DNA of 64,000 nucleotides from Sinorhizobium alkalisoli. GTDB lineage: Bacteria > Pseudomonadota > Alphaproteobacteria > Rhizobiales > Rhizobiaceae. The DNA lies in NCBI RefSeq assembly GCF_008932245.1, contig NZ_CP034911.1:124001-188000 (forward strand). Reading direction: 5' to 3'. Every line of letters starts with the position of its first letter. The first letter of the stretch is position 1. This document shows positions 36,260 through 45,855 of this stretch, one piece after another. The position numbers and the translations under genes were made by a program. The notes below the pieces were generated by a model. It saw nothing but the letters and a program-made list of their open reading frames with translations. It searched no databases and was not told the DNA's origin.

Positions 36260-37483
36260 ATGGCGATAGCGAACCGAGTGAAATCAGTTGTCGGCTCACA
36301 GGAAGATGCTGGCAGCAAAATAATGCGCCATGCAGGGCTTCTGTCCGGGCAGTTGCAGCAGCTCAGAACTCGCATGTATCCACCAAGGTCGGAAAAGACG
36401 TTGCGTCCGTTTTTGACCAATGAAGTGTCGAAGCTGACATCTATACCGGATTCAACTCTAAAACTCATGTCAACCGAAGGACGCGGGCCGGTTCCCAGCA
36501 GGCTGGAGAATAATCATCGCGTCTACACCCTGGCCCAGATCAATGAGTTGCGCGAGTTATTCGCCAAGCAAAAGCCTGTAGAAGCTCTGCGATTCCTCCC
36601 CCGCCGTCGGGCTGGCGAGCATCTCCAAGTTCTTGCTATAGCCAACTTCAAGGGCGGCAGCGCGAAAACGACAACCTGCGTTCACCTTGCCCACTATCTG
36701 GCCCTTCATGGCTATCGCGTTCTCACATTGGACTTGGATCCACAAGCATCCTTGTCCGCTCTGTTCGGTGCCCAGCCAGAGGTCGACGTTGGGTCGAATG
36801 AAACGATCTATGCCGCTCTGCGCTACGACGAGGCCGAACGTCGTCCAATCCGAGATATTATTCGCAAGACATATTTTGATGGCATCGACCTCATTCCTGG
36901 CAATCTGGAAGTCATGGAATATGAGCATGAAACGCCGCGTATTCTGGCGAACAGGTCTAGCTCCGGAGCTATCTTCTTCGAACGACTTAAGCTCGCCCTT
37001 ATGGAGGTCGAAACCGACTACGACATCGTCATCCTAGACACTCCGCCGTCGCTCGGTTTCCTGACGTTGAGCGCGATATACGCCGCGACCAGCATGATCA
37101 TCACGGTCCACCCGGCCATGCTCGACGTTGCGTCGATGAGCCAGTTCCTTCTCATGATGGGCGACTTGATCAGCGTTCTGAATGAGAGCGGTGCTCAGTT
37201 GGACCAGGACTTCATCCGCTATCTGGTCACACGGCACGACCCGAATGATGCGCCGCAGTCGCAAGTCGTTGCGATGCTTCGTCATTTGTTTGGTTCCGAT
37301 GTCTTGTTACCGACCGCGATCGAAAGCACGGCTGTCGAGGCAGCTGGCTTGGCGAAACGTTCGATATACGAGCTCGAAATTGGGCAAATCGGACGCGACA
37401 CCCATAAGCGTGCCCGCGAGGCGGTTGATGCGGTAAACGAGGCGATTGTTCGCCTTATCAGCGATAGCTGGGGGCGGACATGA
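36260..37483 (+). CDS. repA: plasmid partitioning ATPase RepA
   Basis: 407 aa, ParA type Ib with an N-terminal extension that represses the operon. The deviant Walker A reads ANFKGGSAKTTT (about 129-140), Walker A' is LTLDLDPQASLSALFG, and Walker B is DYDIVILDTPPSLGFL. The start at 36260 follows AGAGGAAC; an in-frame ATG lies 20 codons earlier. The stop overlaps repB by ATGA. RepA with RepB and parS segregates the replicon. Confidence 0.95.
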   Translation: MAIANRVKSVVGSQEDAGSKIMRHAGLLSGQLQQLRTRMYPPRSEKTLRPFLTNEVSKLTSIPDSTLKLMSTEGRGPVPSRLENNHRVYTLAQINELRELFAKQKPVEALRFLPRRRAGEHLQVLAIANFKGGSAKTTTCVHLAHYLALHGYRVLTLDLDPQASLSALFGAQPEVDVGSNETIYAALRYDEAERRPIRDIIRKTYFDGIDLIPGNLEVMEYEHETPRILANRSSSGAIFFERLKLALMEVETDYDIVILDTPPSLGFLTLSAIYAATSMIITVHPAMLDVASMSQFLLMMGDLISVLNESGAQLDQDFIRYLVTRHDPNDAPQSQVVAMLRHLFGSDVLLPTAIESTAVEAAGLAKRSIYELEIGQIGRDTHKRAREAVDAVNEAIVRLISDSWGRT

Positions 37484-38502
37484 GCAAATCCCCTCGCAAG
37501 TCGATCGTCGCCAGCTTCGGGCTGCTTTCCGCGGAACTGGAGAATAAGCTGGCAGACGACCGTCAGTCGGCACCCACCGTCTCGTCTTCCGCCAGTCGTG
37601 TCGGCGCCGGAGTTATTGGTGCAGCTCACAGGGCAATCGACGACATACGATCAGAGCGTGATCGATTGAAGGCTCTCGTCGAGTCGGGTGGTGGTGCAGT
37701 TCGCGAGCTGGATCCTTCGCTCATCGACCCCTCCCCTTTCCCGGACAGACTGCCGGACGATGACGGGACAGATTTCGAGGCGTTCAAGCGATCGATCGAA
37801 ACCGAGGGCCAAAAGGTCCCGGTCCAAGTTCGGCAACACCCCACCTCACCTGGTCGCTATCAAATCGTCTACGGTCACCGACGCTGGCTCGCCGCTAAAC
37901 AGCTTGGGATGCCCGTTCGCGCCCTCGAGGTCGAAATTTCCGACCTTGATCTTGTCCTGGCGCAGGGCATCGAGAACGCTAGCCGCCAAGACCTGACGTG
38001 GATCGAACGTGCGCTGTTTGCATCGCGAATGGACGATGCGGGGATAAAGCCACGCTATATCTACGCAGCGCTTTCGATCGAAGACGCCGAACTGGCGCGG
38101 ATGCGGAGTGTCTACCGCACAGTTCCAGCGGATATCATCGAGGCAATTGGGCGGGCTCCTAAAATCGGTCGGCCGCGTTGGCTCGATCTTGCGAAGGCGG
38201 TTGCGGGCGACCCGAGCACACTCGATTCCATTCGTGCTGCGCTAAGCATGAAGGGCAATGGCGCTGAAACCTCGGACCAGAGGTTTCAGCGTGTCCTTAA
38301 TGCCCTCAAGCCAGCTGCAAAAACCGGCGTTGACCCAACTCCCATTTCGGATGGCAACGGCACAAAGCTCGCCGCCTTCGTGATGTCCCCGAAAGAAGTC
38401 CGAATTTCGGCCGCGGGACCGCTCGGGACCGAATTTTTGAAATTTGTTGAGGCGGAGCTGCCGAGCCTTGCTGAGCGCTTCGCCCGCCAGCGAGAGCAAT
38501 AA
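37480..38502 (+). CDS. repB: plasmid partitioning protein RepB
   Basis: 340 aa, ParB family. The ParB/Spo0J N-domain shows PVQVRQHPTSPGRYQIVYGH followed by RRWLAAKQLGMPVRALEVE; the HTH region is ENASRQDLTWIERALFASRM and following. It binds parS; a 16-bp palindrome lies 5 bp after its stop and a longer one after repC. Translationally coupled to repA. Together with RepA it also represses repABC transcription (family knowledge). Confidence 0.95.
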   Translation: MSKSPRKSIVASFGLLSAELENKLADDRQSAPTVSSSASRVGAGVIGAAHRAIDDIRSERDRLKALVESGGGAVRELDPSLIDPSPFPDRLPDDDGTDFEAFKRSIETEGQKVPVQVRQHPTSPGRYQIVYGHRRWLAAKQLGMPVRALEVEISDLDLVLAQGIENASRQDLTWIERALFASRMDDAGIKPRYIYAALSIEDAELARMRSVYRTVPADIIEAIGRAPKIGRPRWLDLAKAVAGDPSTLDSIRAALSMKGNGAETSDQRFQRVLNALKPAAKTGVDPTPISDGNGTKLAAFVMSPKEVRISAAGPLGTEFLKFVEAELPSLAERFARQREQ

Positions 38503-38506
38503 CAAT

Positions 38507-38522
38507 CCTGACAGCTGTCAGG
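38507..38522. repeat. parS-like palindrome, copy 1 (repB-repC intergenic)
   Basis: Perfect 16-bp palindrome CCTGACAGCTGTCAGG, five bases after the repB stop. It recurs at 39938-39961. Position and symmetry fit a RepB-binding parS site. Confidence 0.72.
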
Positions 38523-38560
38523 GTTCTGGAGCTTATAGAGGAAAGGAAGCACAGCAAAAG

Positions 38561-38609
38561 AAAAAGGCCCCCCAAACGTTGCCGTCGTGGAAGCCTCTCT
38601 CTGATTTAG
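38561..38609 (-). ncRNA. counter-transcribed antisense RNA (incompatibility RNA) region
   Basis: In repABC plasmids a short antisense RNA between repB and repC limits RepC synthesis. On the minus strand here I see a -35-like TTGACT (38645-38640), an 18-base spacer, a weak -10-like ATTCTT (38621-38616), then a stem-rich stretch ending GGGGGGCC followed by TTTTTC at about 38566-38561. Ends are estimates. Confidence 0.6.
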
Positions 38610-38705
38610 CACCTCAAGAATCGCATTTCCACGAATCTTAGTCAAGAGTCTTTGGCGTCGTTTTTGGCGAGCGAATTTCTTTTGCCTTGTTGAAGGTGAA
38701 GGAAG

Positions 38706-39920
38706 ATGCAGATTGGGAATGTGACGACGCCATTCGGGCGGCGGCCGATGACGCTTGCCTTGGTGCGGCGACAGATCGCGACGACCGAGATCAGGGCCGG
38801 CAAGTCGGCTGACAAGTGGAGAGTTTTTCGGGATGTATCAGAGGCGCGGGAAGTGCTTGGATTACAGGACCGCAGTCTGGCTGTGCTCGACGCGTTGCTA
38901 AGCTTCTATCCGGACAATGAGCTTCGCCAAGAGGCGCAGCTTATTGTCTTTCCATCCAATGCTCAGTTGACAGTCCGAGCGCATGGCATAGCCGGCGCTA
39001 CGCTTCGCAGGCACCTAGCGCTTCTTGTGGAGGCGGGTCTGATCGTGCGGAAGGACAGTGCCAATGGAAAACGTTACGCACGGAAAGACAGGGCAGGAGA
39101 GATCGAAAGCGCGTTTGGTTTCGATATTTCGCCACTCCTGTTGCGGGCTGAAGAGCTCGCAGGCATGGCGCAACAGGTTGCTGCCGATCGAGCAGCGTTC
39201 CGTCGAGCCAAGGAAAGTCTGACGATTTGCCGTCGCGACGTACGAAAGATCATTACCGCTGCGGTCGAGGAAGGGGTGCCGGGAGACTGGGAAACAATCG
39301 AAGGAATCTACATTGGCCTTGTGAGCAGGATTCCGCGCTCCCCAACGCTCAACGATCTTAGGTCGATCCTGGATGAGATGGAACTCCTCCGCGAAGACGT
39401 CATCAACACTTTGGAAATTCAACAAAAAGCCAAAATTATTGGCACCAATGATGCTCACATTGAGCGTCACATACAGAATTCTAAAACCGAATCCATCAAT
39501 GAACTTGAACCTTGCTCTCGAGCTGAGCAGGAGGCGAAGCCGGCGGATAATGATAAGCCGAAGCAGGAGACGATCCGTAATTTTCCGCTTGGCATGGTGC
39601 TGCGCGCCTGCCCCGATATCGTGATGTATGGGCGGGGGGGAGCGATCGACAACTGGCGCGACATGATGGCAGCCGGGGTCGTCGTTCGGTCAATGCTAGG
39701 GATCAGCCCGTCGGCCTATCAGGACGCCTGCGAGGTCATGGGGCCAGAAAATGCCGCCTCAGTGATCGCTTGCATTCTCGAGCGAGCAGGGCACATCAAC
39801 TCGCCGGGCGGATATCTCAGAGACCTGACACGCAAGGCGGCGCGTGGTGAGTTTTCGCTTGGGCCGGTTCTCATGGCGCTTCTAAGAGCTCATGGGCAAA
39901 GTGATAAACAAGTCGGGTGA
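38706..39920 (+). CDS. repC: replication initiation protein RepC
   Basis: 404 aa, the essential initiator of repABC replicons. The N-terminal region has the RepC signature TPFGRRPMTLALVRRQIAT. A winged-helix segment (ELRQEAQLIVFPSNAQLTVR, then GATLRRHLALLVEAGLIVRK) contacts the origin, which lies within repC itself. The C-terminal domain includes FPLGMVLRACPDIVMYG. GAAGGAAG precedes the ATG. Full length, so the replicon can probably maintain itself. Confidence 0.95.
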   Translation: MQIGNVTTPFGRRPMTLALVRRQIATTEIRAGKSADKWRVFRDVSEAREVLGLQDRSLAVLDALLSFYPDNELRQEAQLIVFPSNAQLTVRAHGIAGATLRRHLALLVEAGLIVRKDSANGKRYARKDRAGEIESAFGFDISPLLLRAEELAGMAQQVAADRAAFRRAKESLTICRRDVRKIITAAVEEGVPGDWETIEGIYIGLVSRIPRSPTLNDLRSILDEMELLREDVINTLEIQQKAKIIGTNDAHIERHIQNSKTESINELEPCSRAEQEAKPADNDKPKQETIRNFPLGMVLRACPDIVMYGRGGAIDNWRDMMAAGVVVRSMLGISPSAYQDACEVMGPENAASVIACILERAGHINSPGGYLRDLTRKAARGEFSLGPVLMALLRAHGQSDKQVG

Positions 39921-39937
39921 TTTGAACCGCAATGGCG

Positions 39938-39961
39938 AAACCCTGACAGCTGTCAGGGTTT
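39938..39961. repeat. parS-like palindrome, copy 2 (downstream of repC)
   Basis: Perfect 24-bp palindrome: AAACCCTGACAG followed by its reverse complement. It contains the same 16-bp core as the site after repB. The two copies flank repC. Confidence 0.75.
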
Positions 39962-40057
39962 TCAATATGCGGCCGAACCAAGGTGCGGGCCGGAAAGCCG
40001 GATAGTGCGATGGCAAAGTGGGTGTTAAGATTTGCCACGTTCGAGGAAGGAACGCCT

Positions 40058-40710
40058 ATGCCCTCTGAGCCGCGTTCGCCGCGCCTTGCGGTCCTGATCG
40101 ATGCCGATAACACGTCGGCAAAGATCGTCGACGGATTGTTCGAAGAGGTCGCCAAGATAGGTGAAGCGAGCGTGCGGCGTATCTATGGCGATTTCTCGGG
40201 CAGCCGCTCAAAAGGGTGGGCGGATGTACTGGCGAAACACGCGATTATTCCGCAGCAGCAGTTTGCCTATACAACGGGAAAGAATGCCTCCGACATCACC
40301 CTCTGGTAATTGATGCAATGGACTTGCTGCACAGCGGTCGCTTCGACGGCTTCTGCCTTGTTTCCTCCGACAGCGACTTCACAAGACCGGCCGCCCGCAT
40401 ACGCGAGCAGGGAGTCGATGTGTTCGGCTTCGGCGAGCAGAACACAGCCTCCCTCGACAAGCCGCTGCAGCCGGCGAGCGCGGCCGTTCCGCTAATCAAC
40501 AAGGTGCTGTCGCAGGAGGACACCGAGGACGGCTGGGTCAATTTAGGCACGGTCGGCAGGCAGCTCCTGAACCTGGCACCGGATTTCGACCCCCGCACCT
40601 TCGGCTTCCGAAATCTCAGCGATCTTATCCGTACGACGAAGCAATTCGAAGTTCGCCAGGCCGAGGGCGGTCCCATCAGCATCCGGGTGAAACAACGAAA
40701 CAAAAAATAG
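40058..40710 (+). pseudogene. NYN-domain (LabA/DUF88) protein with LOTUS/OST-HTH tail, frameshifted
   Basis: The N-terminal part reads RLAVLIDADNTSAKIVDGLF to NASDITLW in one frame and stops. The next frame continues directly with LVIDAMDLLHSGRFDGFCLV, SSDSDFTRPAARIREQG and a C-terminal OST-HTH-like WVNLGTVGRQLLNLAPDFD. The lesion is two extra bases (or one missing) at 40304-40305. NYN domains are PIN-like RNases. Intact homologues are about 230 aa, so either a recent pseudogene or an indel error. Confidence 0.8.
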
Positions 40711-40857
40711 CGCCACCGCCGCGGCGATTGGGGAGGACGGGAGTGCGGCGACAGATCGTTCGGCTTTCCCCTGGGGCCAGAAGCGTCTATCAATGCTGGC
40801 GCAAAGAAAAGCGCCGAGGTCCGACGCTCGGCAAGACAATGATCAAAGGTAGACGTT

Positions 40858-41064
40858 ATGGCGACCGGTACGGTAAAGTGGTTCAACGCAACAAAGGGCT
40901 TCGGGTTCATCCAGCCGGACGACGGCAGCGCCGATGTCTTCGTACACATTTCCGCGGTGGAGCGGGCTGACCTGCGGGAGCTGAAGGACGGCCAGAAGAT
41001 CACCTATGAACTGGTAAAGGATCGCGAGTCCGGCAAGATGTCGGCGGACAACCTGCAGGCCTGA
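40858..41064 (+). CDS. cold-shock protein, CspA family
   Basis: 68 aa, single cold-shock domain. RNP1 is [10 protein letters not shown] and RNP2 DVFVHISAV; the N terminus [15 protein letters not shown] is canonical. It binds single-stranded nucleic acid and melts RNA secondary structure. AAAGG lies before the ATG. The upstream 150 bp without a gene may be a structured leader, typical for csp genes. Confidence 0.96.
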   Translation: MATGTVKWFNATKGFGFIQPDDGSADVFVHISAVERADLRELKDGQKITYELVKDRESGKMSADNLQA

Positions 41065-41176
41065 GCCGCTTCGGTCCTACGGAGCGCTCCCCTCCCAAGC
41101 TTTCGTTAGCTTCAAAGCCGGACGCATCTCCTCCGCGCCGGGCTTTTGTCGTTTTCGCAGGAAGTCTATCCGGATT

Positions 41177-41572
41177 TTGCCATTCTTATCGATCAATTCC
41201 GGCAAGGAGGAATTCCAAGGAGGCCGGATCGTGGAACTTAGCGCCAATGACCGCGAGTTTATCGCGGTGATGAGACAGTATTTTGCGGCCAAATCCGAGC
41301 TGGAGAGCTTGAAAGAACAGTTGGAGGCGGCACGACAGGTCGCCGGCGAGGCGATCGGCGTCTTCTACGATCCCTGCCAGAACGCCGAGCATGCCGCCGA
41401 CCTGCAACGCTCGCATCGCTTGAGGGCAGAGATGGCGTCGCTGATGCAACGTGCTGAGGCTTGGGGCAGGGCAACATCGGGTGCTAACCAGCACGATAGA
41501 TCGGAGGCGGAGGCGGAAGCGGAAGAATGGCAGTCGTTTGAGAGGCGAGCCGATGTATTCTTCGGCGAGTAG
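41177..41572 (+). CDS. uncharacterised coiled-coil protein
   Basis: Up to 131 aa; I do not recognise it. The core (about 24-60, FIAVMRQYFAAKSELESLKE) is strongly helical and likely coiled-coil. The tail is acidic and repetitive (SEAEAEAEEWQSFERRADVF). The true start is probably the GTG at 41231 (VELSAND), preceded by AAGGAGG. No membrane segment. It stands alone between cspA and a broken integrase. Confidence 0.45.
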   Translation: MPFLSINSGKEEFQGGRIVELSANDREFIAVMRQYFAAKSELESLKEQLEAARQVAGEAIGVFYDPCQNAEHAADLQRSHRLRAEMASLMQRAEAWGRATSGANQHDRSEAEAEAEEWQSFERRADVFFGE

Positions 41573-41578
41573 TGCCGC

Positions 41579-42647
41579 TTAGACGATCAGCCGGGCCGCT
41601 CGTCCATTCTTTCGTTCCGCGTTGTTATAATAGCTGGCCGCCTGGGTCACCGATTTGTGCAGCGACTGCTGCATCGCCTCGGGCAGCGGGATACCGCGAT
41701 TGGCAGCCTCGGTGAGATAGCCCGACCTTTACCCATGCGCCGAAAACAACGCCGGATCGAGCCCGGCCTGCTTGGCGCGAGCCTTCAAGACCAGATTGAC
41801 CGACTGAGGGGTGAGCGCCCGACGATCGAGGTTGCCCCACTGGTCAATGCGGCGGAATACCGGCCGATCAAGAGGTGTTCATCATCGTCGCTCGTCGTCG
41901 TCTTGGTGCGGCCGAGGCGGATCGACAGACATGGGAGGGAGGGGAGTCTCTGTCGGCGGGATCGGCGCGCACCGGCTCCTCGTCATGAAGATCCTCGACG
42001 CGCAAGCCTGCCACTTCCGAGCGGCGGCGGCCGCCGGAGGCAAAGGCGGTCAGCAGCAGCGCCCGGTCGCGCCGATCGACGAGCCGTTCGCCGGAACAGG
42101 TGGCAAGCAACCGGACGAGAACATCGATGGTCACCGCCTTCTTGCTCTTGCGCCCGCGCGGCCGGCTGCTCGCTTTGACCGCCAGCCTGAGTGCACTCGT
42201 CAGCGACGGCGCGTGCGGGCCCCGCGCCTTGAGCAGGCTTTCGACGCCCAATCCGGCCTCGACGTCGGCCCGCATGCCGTGAGCCGGATCCTCGCGGCGT
42301 TTCATAGGATCCCAGAGGTGATGGGCAAGGAATTTCAGCAGCAGCGATTCCGGCGATGGCCAGGGGAGGGGGTCGCCGTTTGCCAGTCGGCACCAAGCCT
42401 CGAGGTAGCCGAGATCGGAGGCAAGCGCCCGCAGCGTGTTTTTCGCCCATGCCTTCGCCGCGAGATGTTTCAAGGTTTCGACATCGTCGTCTGTTAACAG
42501 CGCGGCCAGCTGATCGCGCCGGTCGAACGGCAGAAGGGCGTCGAGCGCGTCGAGCTGTTCGGTGCGGCGGTGCACTGCTTCGCTGTTCGAACCCGCTACT
42601 CTATGGTCGTCGATCATCGCTTCAGCCTCCGACGCGCTTGTGGGCAT
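41579..42647 (-). pseudogene. tyrosine recombinase, broken
   Basis: The first 220 codons are intact phage-integrase-like sequence (LRALASDLGYLEAWCRLANG, then ATCSGERLVDRRDRALLLTA and the Arg box GGRRRSEVAGLR). The frame is lost near the GGGAGGGAGGGG run at about 41935-41945. The C terminus can still be read further down: SGYLTEAANRGIPLPEAMQQ and AASYYNNAERKNGRAARLIV, containing the nucleophile Tyr. The catalytic HGLR box has a stop codon in place of Leu. At least two lesions, so it is dead. Confidence 0.8.
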
Positions 42648-42794
42648 TTCGGAAAATCCGTGTATTCCGGAAATGGGGAGTATTGAAATGGCGCCTGGCG
42701 CTGCAGATCCTCAATAGCCAAGGCTGGAAGACGCTGGCGGCGAACAGCGGCAGGAAAAAGAACGGCGTGATCGGATGCCTGATAAACCGTGCCC

Positions 42795-43712
42795 TCAGCG
42801 GCGAATAAGGCCAAACCGGTGGGCTTTGTCCAGCAGGTCCCGGACGGAGGAGGGCTGCCATTTTTTGCCGCCTCGCGCAGGGCGTTCTCCCATCTGGTCC
42901 AGTTGAGCGGCAATGTCGCGAAGCGACAGATCGGGATCGGCAAGGGCGATCGCCGCCACCAGCTTCATCAGATGGTCCTCGGCAGCGCGGCGAGGGGACC
43001 GGGCCAGAAGTTCCTTTTCCGCGAGCTTTTCGCGGACCAGGCGATGAACGGCGCGACGAAGGCGCTCGACGGTCCAGTCGTGACCGCGGCGATTGAGCAC
43101 GCGCACGACATTGTCCCAACTGTGATGAGGCCGCAGTTGCCGCACCATTGGCAGCCACGTCTGCGCGGATGCAATAAGCTCATCGAGATAGAGTTTCTCG
43201 CGTGCCTTGGAGACTGCCTTGATCGCCTCCGGTCGCCGTTCTCGCAGGCCGGGGTTTCCCGGAAGCTTGCCGCGCGCCCTCGCCGCCTTGATGCCGGCCT
43301 TCGTGCGCTCGGCGATCAGCACTCTCTCGAGCTGAGCGACGGCGCCGAGAACCTGGAGGGAGAACATCCCCTGTGGCGTCGAGGTGTCGATCGGATCGCG
43401 GATCGAGCGAAAATGCACGCCACGCTCTTCAAGATCCTCGATCACCTGCAGGAGATGGCTCACCGATCGGGCCAGCCGATCGAGGCGGACGACGACGAGG
43501 ACGTCTCCTGCGGTGAGCTCTCCGAGTAGCCGGGTCAAGACTGGCCGGGCCCGTGATGCCCCGGAGCCATGCTCCTGATAGATCCGATCGCAGCCGGCGG
43601 CGCGCAGCTCGTCGATCTGGGCATCGTGGACCTGATCGTCTGTCGACACGCGGGCATAGCCTATCAGCCGCCTTAGAGGCTGTTGGACGTTAACTCTTTG
43701 TCGCGTCGCCAT
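42795..43712 (-). CDS. serine recombinase (resolvase/invertase family)
   Basis: 305 aa. The N-terminal catalytic domain starts with LIGYARVSTDDQ, in which Ser is the nucleophile; RLDRLARS and the QLERVLIAERTKAGIKAARA E-helix follow. The C-terminal half (about 190-305) is longer than in simple resolvases and carries an extra HTH (LSLRDIAAQLDQMGERPARG). The start at 43712 (MATRQRVN) is listed; the frame is open 48 codons further upstream without support. Likely from a Tn3-like or stand-alone element. Confidence 0.9.
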   Translation of the reverse strand: MATRQRVNVQQPLRRLIGYARVSTDDQVHDAQIDELRAAGCDRIYQEHGSGASRARPVLTRLLGELTAGDVLVVVRLDRLARSVSHLLQVIEDLEERGVHFRSIRDPIDTSTPQGMFSLQVLGAVAQLERVLIAERTKAGIKAARARGKLPGNPGLRERRPEAIKAVSKAREKLYLDELIASAQTWLPMVRQLRPHHSWDNVVRVLNRRGHDWTVERLRRAVHRLVREKLAEKELLARSPRRAAEDHLMKLVAAIALADPDLSLRDIAAQLDQMGERPARGGKKWQPSSVRDLLDKAHRFGLIRR

Positions 43713-44385
43713 CGCGCTTTTAACGGCCCCGTTTCGCAGTGATTTGTACAGATAAGGAATGCGTGAGAAATTAGTCAGTTGCAAGCATGTTTTAGACATC
43801 GAATTGCGGCCCGTCAGACCCAAGTCGTCACCCAAGACGAGTAACGGAGCCTCCACATAGGCAAACGCGCGTCAGCGGGCTTCTGTGGCGGAAATACCGG
43901 AAAAACAGTGCTCACAGAGACGGCTTAGACAGCGGGGGGATGCTGAAAGGCCGCCGCGCTCGTTTCCGAAAAAGAGGAAGAGCGCAGTGCAGCGACGGCG
44001 GCGACCGAATTTTGTGTTGGGGTGTGCGGACATCCCGGGCGAAATCGCTCGAGAAGCCCGGAAAACCTCGCATTTTGGCGATCCACGCCGACTGATACTT
44101 ACGTTCTGCGACTTCAAAACCATCACTCGATAGTGAGGCATGATAATCGGCATCCGGCTGACGGAAGGTAAGGTGTAGTTAGCTTCTGTTTACAGAATTT
44201 TACCCGCAACATCATATGGTTAATGGTTCGTGAATGAGGCCCGAACAAGGACTGCTCGAAGGTGGGTGGGCCGATTGGGGGGCGGCGCTGTATCAACGGG
44301 CTGAAATGATGTTGTGGGTAGCTGTTGACCCGCGTTGCATCGGTCGGTTTTCGCAGCGACGATTGCCTCTGGATGGAGGCCCAGA
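43713..44385. other. intergenic region upstream of the serine recombinase
   Basis: 670 bp without a supported gene. The first 150 bp are AT-rich and hold the recombinase promoter and perhaps its res site; no clear repeated subsites were found. Confidence 0.35.
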
Positions 44386-44700
44386 ATGCACGGCATCAAC
44401 CTTGACGACTTGAACGAAGTGGAGCTGATCGCCTTGCACGATGCGATCGTCGATCGGCTCCACTTTCTGCATCGGCAGAAGACGACGCATGCCTTGCTTG
44501 AACTCGCGATCGGCGAGCGGGTGATGTTCGAGGACAATAGCGGCTAGACGCAGGTTGGAATCGTCACCCGTCGAAACCGCAAGACGGTGACGGTGCATGG
44601 CGACAATGGCCGGCAATGGCACGTTTCGCCGCAGCTCTTGCGAAAGGAAACAGTCGCCGCTCAAGGCGGCAATCTCGTGCCGTTTTCGAGGAAAGGGTGA
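44386..44700 (+). pseudogene. conserved rhizobial small protein interrupted by an amber codon
   Basis: The frame begins MHGINLDDLNEVELIALHDA and runs to MFEDNSG, then TAG at 44545-44547. The same frame continues for 50 more codons (TQVGIVTRRNRKTVTVHGDN, then RQWHVSPQLLRKE), which fits the second half of a rhizobial family of about 90-105 aa with an SH3-like tail. Function unknown. Only the stop codon breaks the gene. Confidence 0.65.
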
Positions 44701-45105
44701 CCGTCGGGCGGGTATGCTCAGATCCGCCAGTTGCGGGACCGATACAATCACCGAGATAGCGACTATCGGCCTAAACGGCGGTATTGCCCGCGACGCCAGC
44801 TCGGCCTCATGAAGACCTGTCACATGTCGTTTTACCGTGCCACTGAAGATCTTGCGCCGCCCGGTTACGAAGGCCCGTAGGTCGTCCCAGGAGGCATCGG
44901 TAGATTATCAGACCCATTCCGAACTTGCCGCTTCACGCGGGGGGCAGGGGGGGCCTAGTCGCTGTGAACCAAAACACCAAATCGAATTGCTAGTCTCGTT
45001 TGTTGCTCGCTTTTCAGGCGGGGTTTATGGGCGGCTCTGCATGGATCGCGGATTCGTCTGTGGCATTTGAATCACTTCGGGCAGTGGTTTACTAAGTTGC
45101 TTTGG
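44701..45105. other. intergenic region
   Basis: About 400 bp with no gene, RNA or repeat that I can support. It leads into the promoter of the Xre/ParS antitoxin gene. Confidence 0.4.
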
Positions 45106-45134
45106 TTGACAAAATTGCACCGGCGCCTATGCTA
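45106..45134 (+). promoter_or_regulatory. sigma70-like promoter of the Xre/ParS antitoxin gene
   Basis: TTGACA at 45106-45111, a 16-base spacer, then TATGCT at 45128-45133, about 25 bp before the start codon, which is preceded by GGAGGTGGAG. A consensus -35 is rare in this DNA. Confidence 0.55.
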
Positions 45135-45156
45135 ATGGTGTCGGAGGTGGAGAAAA

Positions 45157-45855
45157 ATGGCTGAAAAGGCGATGTCCAAAGCTCCAACGCGCTCGACAAG
45201 AGCGCGGCGCGGGAAATCCAAAGACGTCATGACCGTGTTCACGATGAAGCGTGGGGCGGCAAAGGCTCTTGCAGGATATGAGCTGCCCGCAGGCGCCGAG
45301 ATTGCGATTGTTTCCAAAAGGCCGGACTCAGTCAGAAAGATCGAGAAGACCTTCAGCGGTCGATACGCACAGGTTGCCGCAGTTGTGGCGCGTGAGTCCG
45401 CATCACAACTCAGCAGGGCCAAGCCTTCCATAGACAAGAGTGCGTATGAACCGGACGCGCGCAGCCGCGCAGTTCTTGAAGGGGTTCGTATCGCCCAAGA
45501 GGACTTGCGTGAAGCTGGGGGTGCCTATGATCTCGAGCAAGTCCGCACCCTGATGCGTGGCATCTCTCGGCAGGCTGTCGACAAACGCGTACATGAAGGC
45601 TCTCTGATCGCGGTTCCCGGCCCGAGCAACCGTCGTACCTATCCAACCGTTCAATTCAAGCGCGATGGAACAGTGGTGCCTGGCCTGAAGGCTGTGCGCG
45701 ACGCTCTGCAGACGACAAATCCCTGGACGGTCCTTAACTTCCTCGTCAATCCCGACGCCCGGTTGAATGACCGTCAGCCGATCGAGCTGTTAAGGACCGG
45801 TGACGTAGCACCGGTGATCGAGGCAGCAATACGACATGGCGAGCAGGGAGCGTGA
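45157..45855 (+). CDS. Xre/MbcA/ParS-type antitoxin
   Basis: 232 aa. The C terminus is the ParS/MbcA toxin-binding domain: NPWTVLNFLVNPDARLNDRQ then PIELLRTGDVAPVIEAA. The middle (YDLEQVRTLMRGISRQAVDK) is a helix-turn-helix that would repress its own promoter. The basic N terminus (TRSTRARRGKSKD) may contact DNA. It overlaps the RES gene by ATGA-like coupling (45852-45855), the usual order for RES-Xre toxin-antitoxin pairs. Confidence 0.85.
   Translation: MAEKAMSKAPTRSTRARRGKSKDVMTVFTMKRGAAKALAGYELPAGAEIAIVSKRPDSVRKIEKTFSGRYAQVAAVVARESASQLSRAKPSIDKSAYEPDARSRAVLEGVRIAQEDLREAGGAYDLEQVRTLMRGISRQAVDKRVHEGSLIAVPGPSNRRTYPTVQFKRDGTVVPGLKAVRDALQTTNPWTVLNFLVNPDARLNDRQPIELLRTGDVAPVIEAAIRHGEQGA

Noticed and set aside
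41186..41494. 102-codon minus-strand frame opposite the coiled-coil gene
   Set aside because: The plus-strand frame has a good ribosome site (AAGGAGG) and plausible coiled-coil sequence; the minus frame lacks both.
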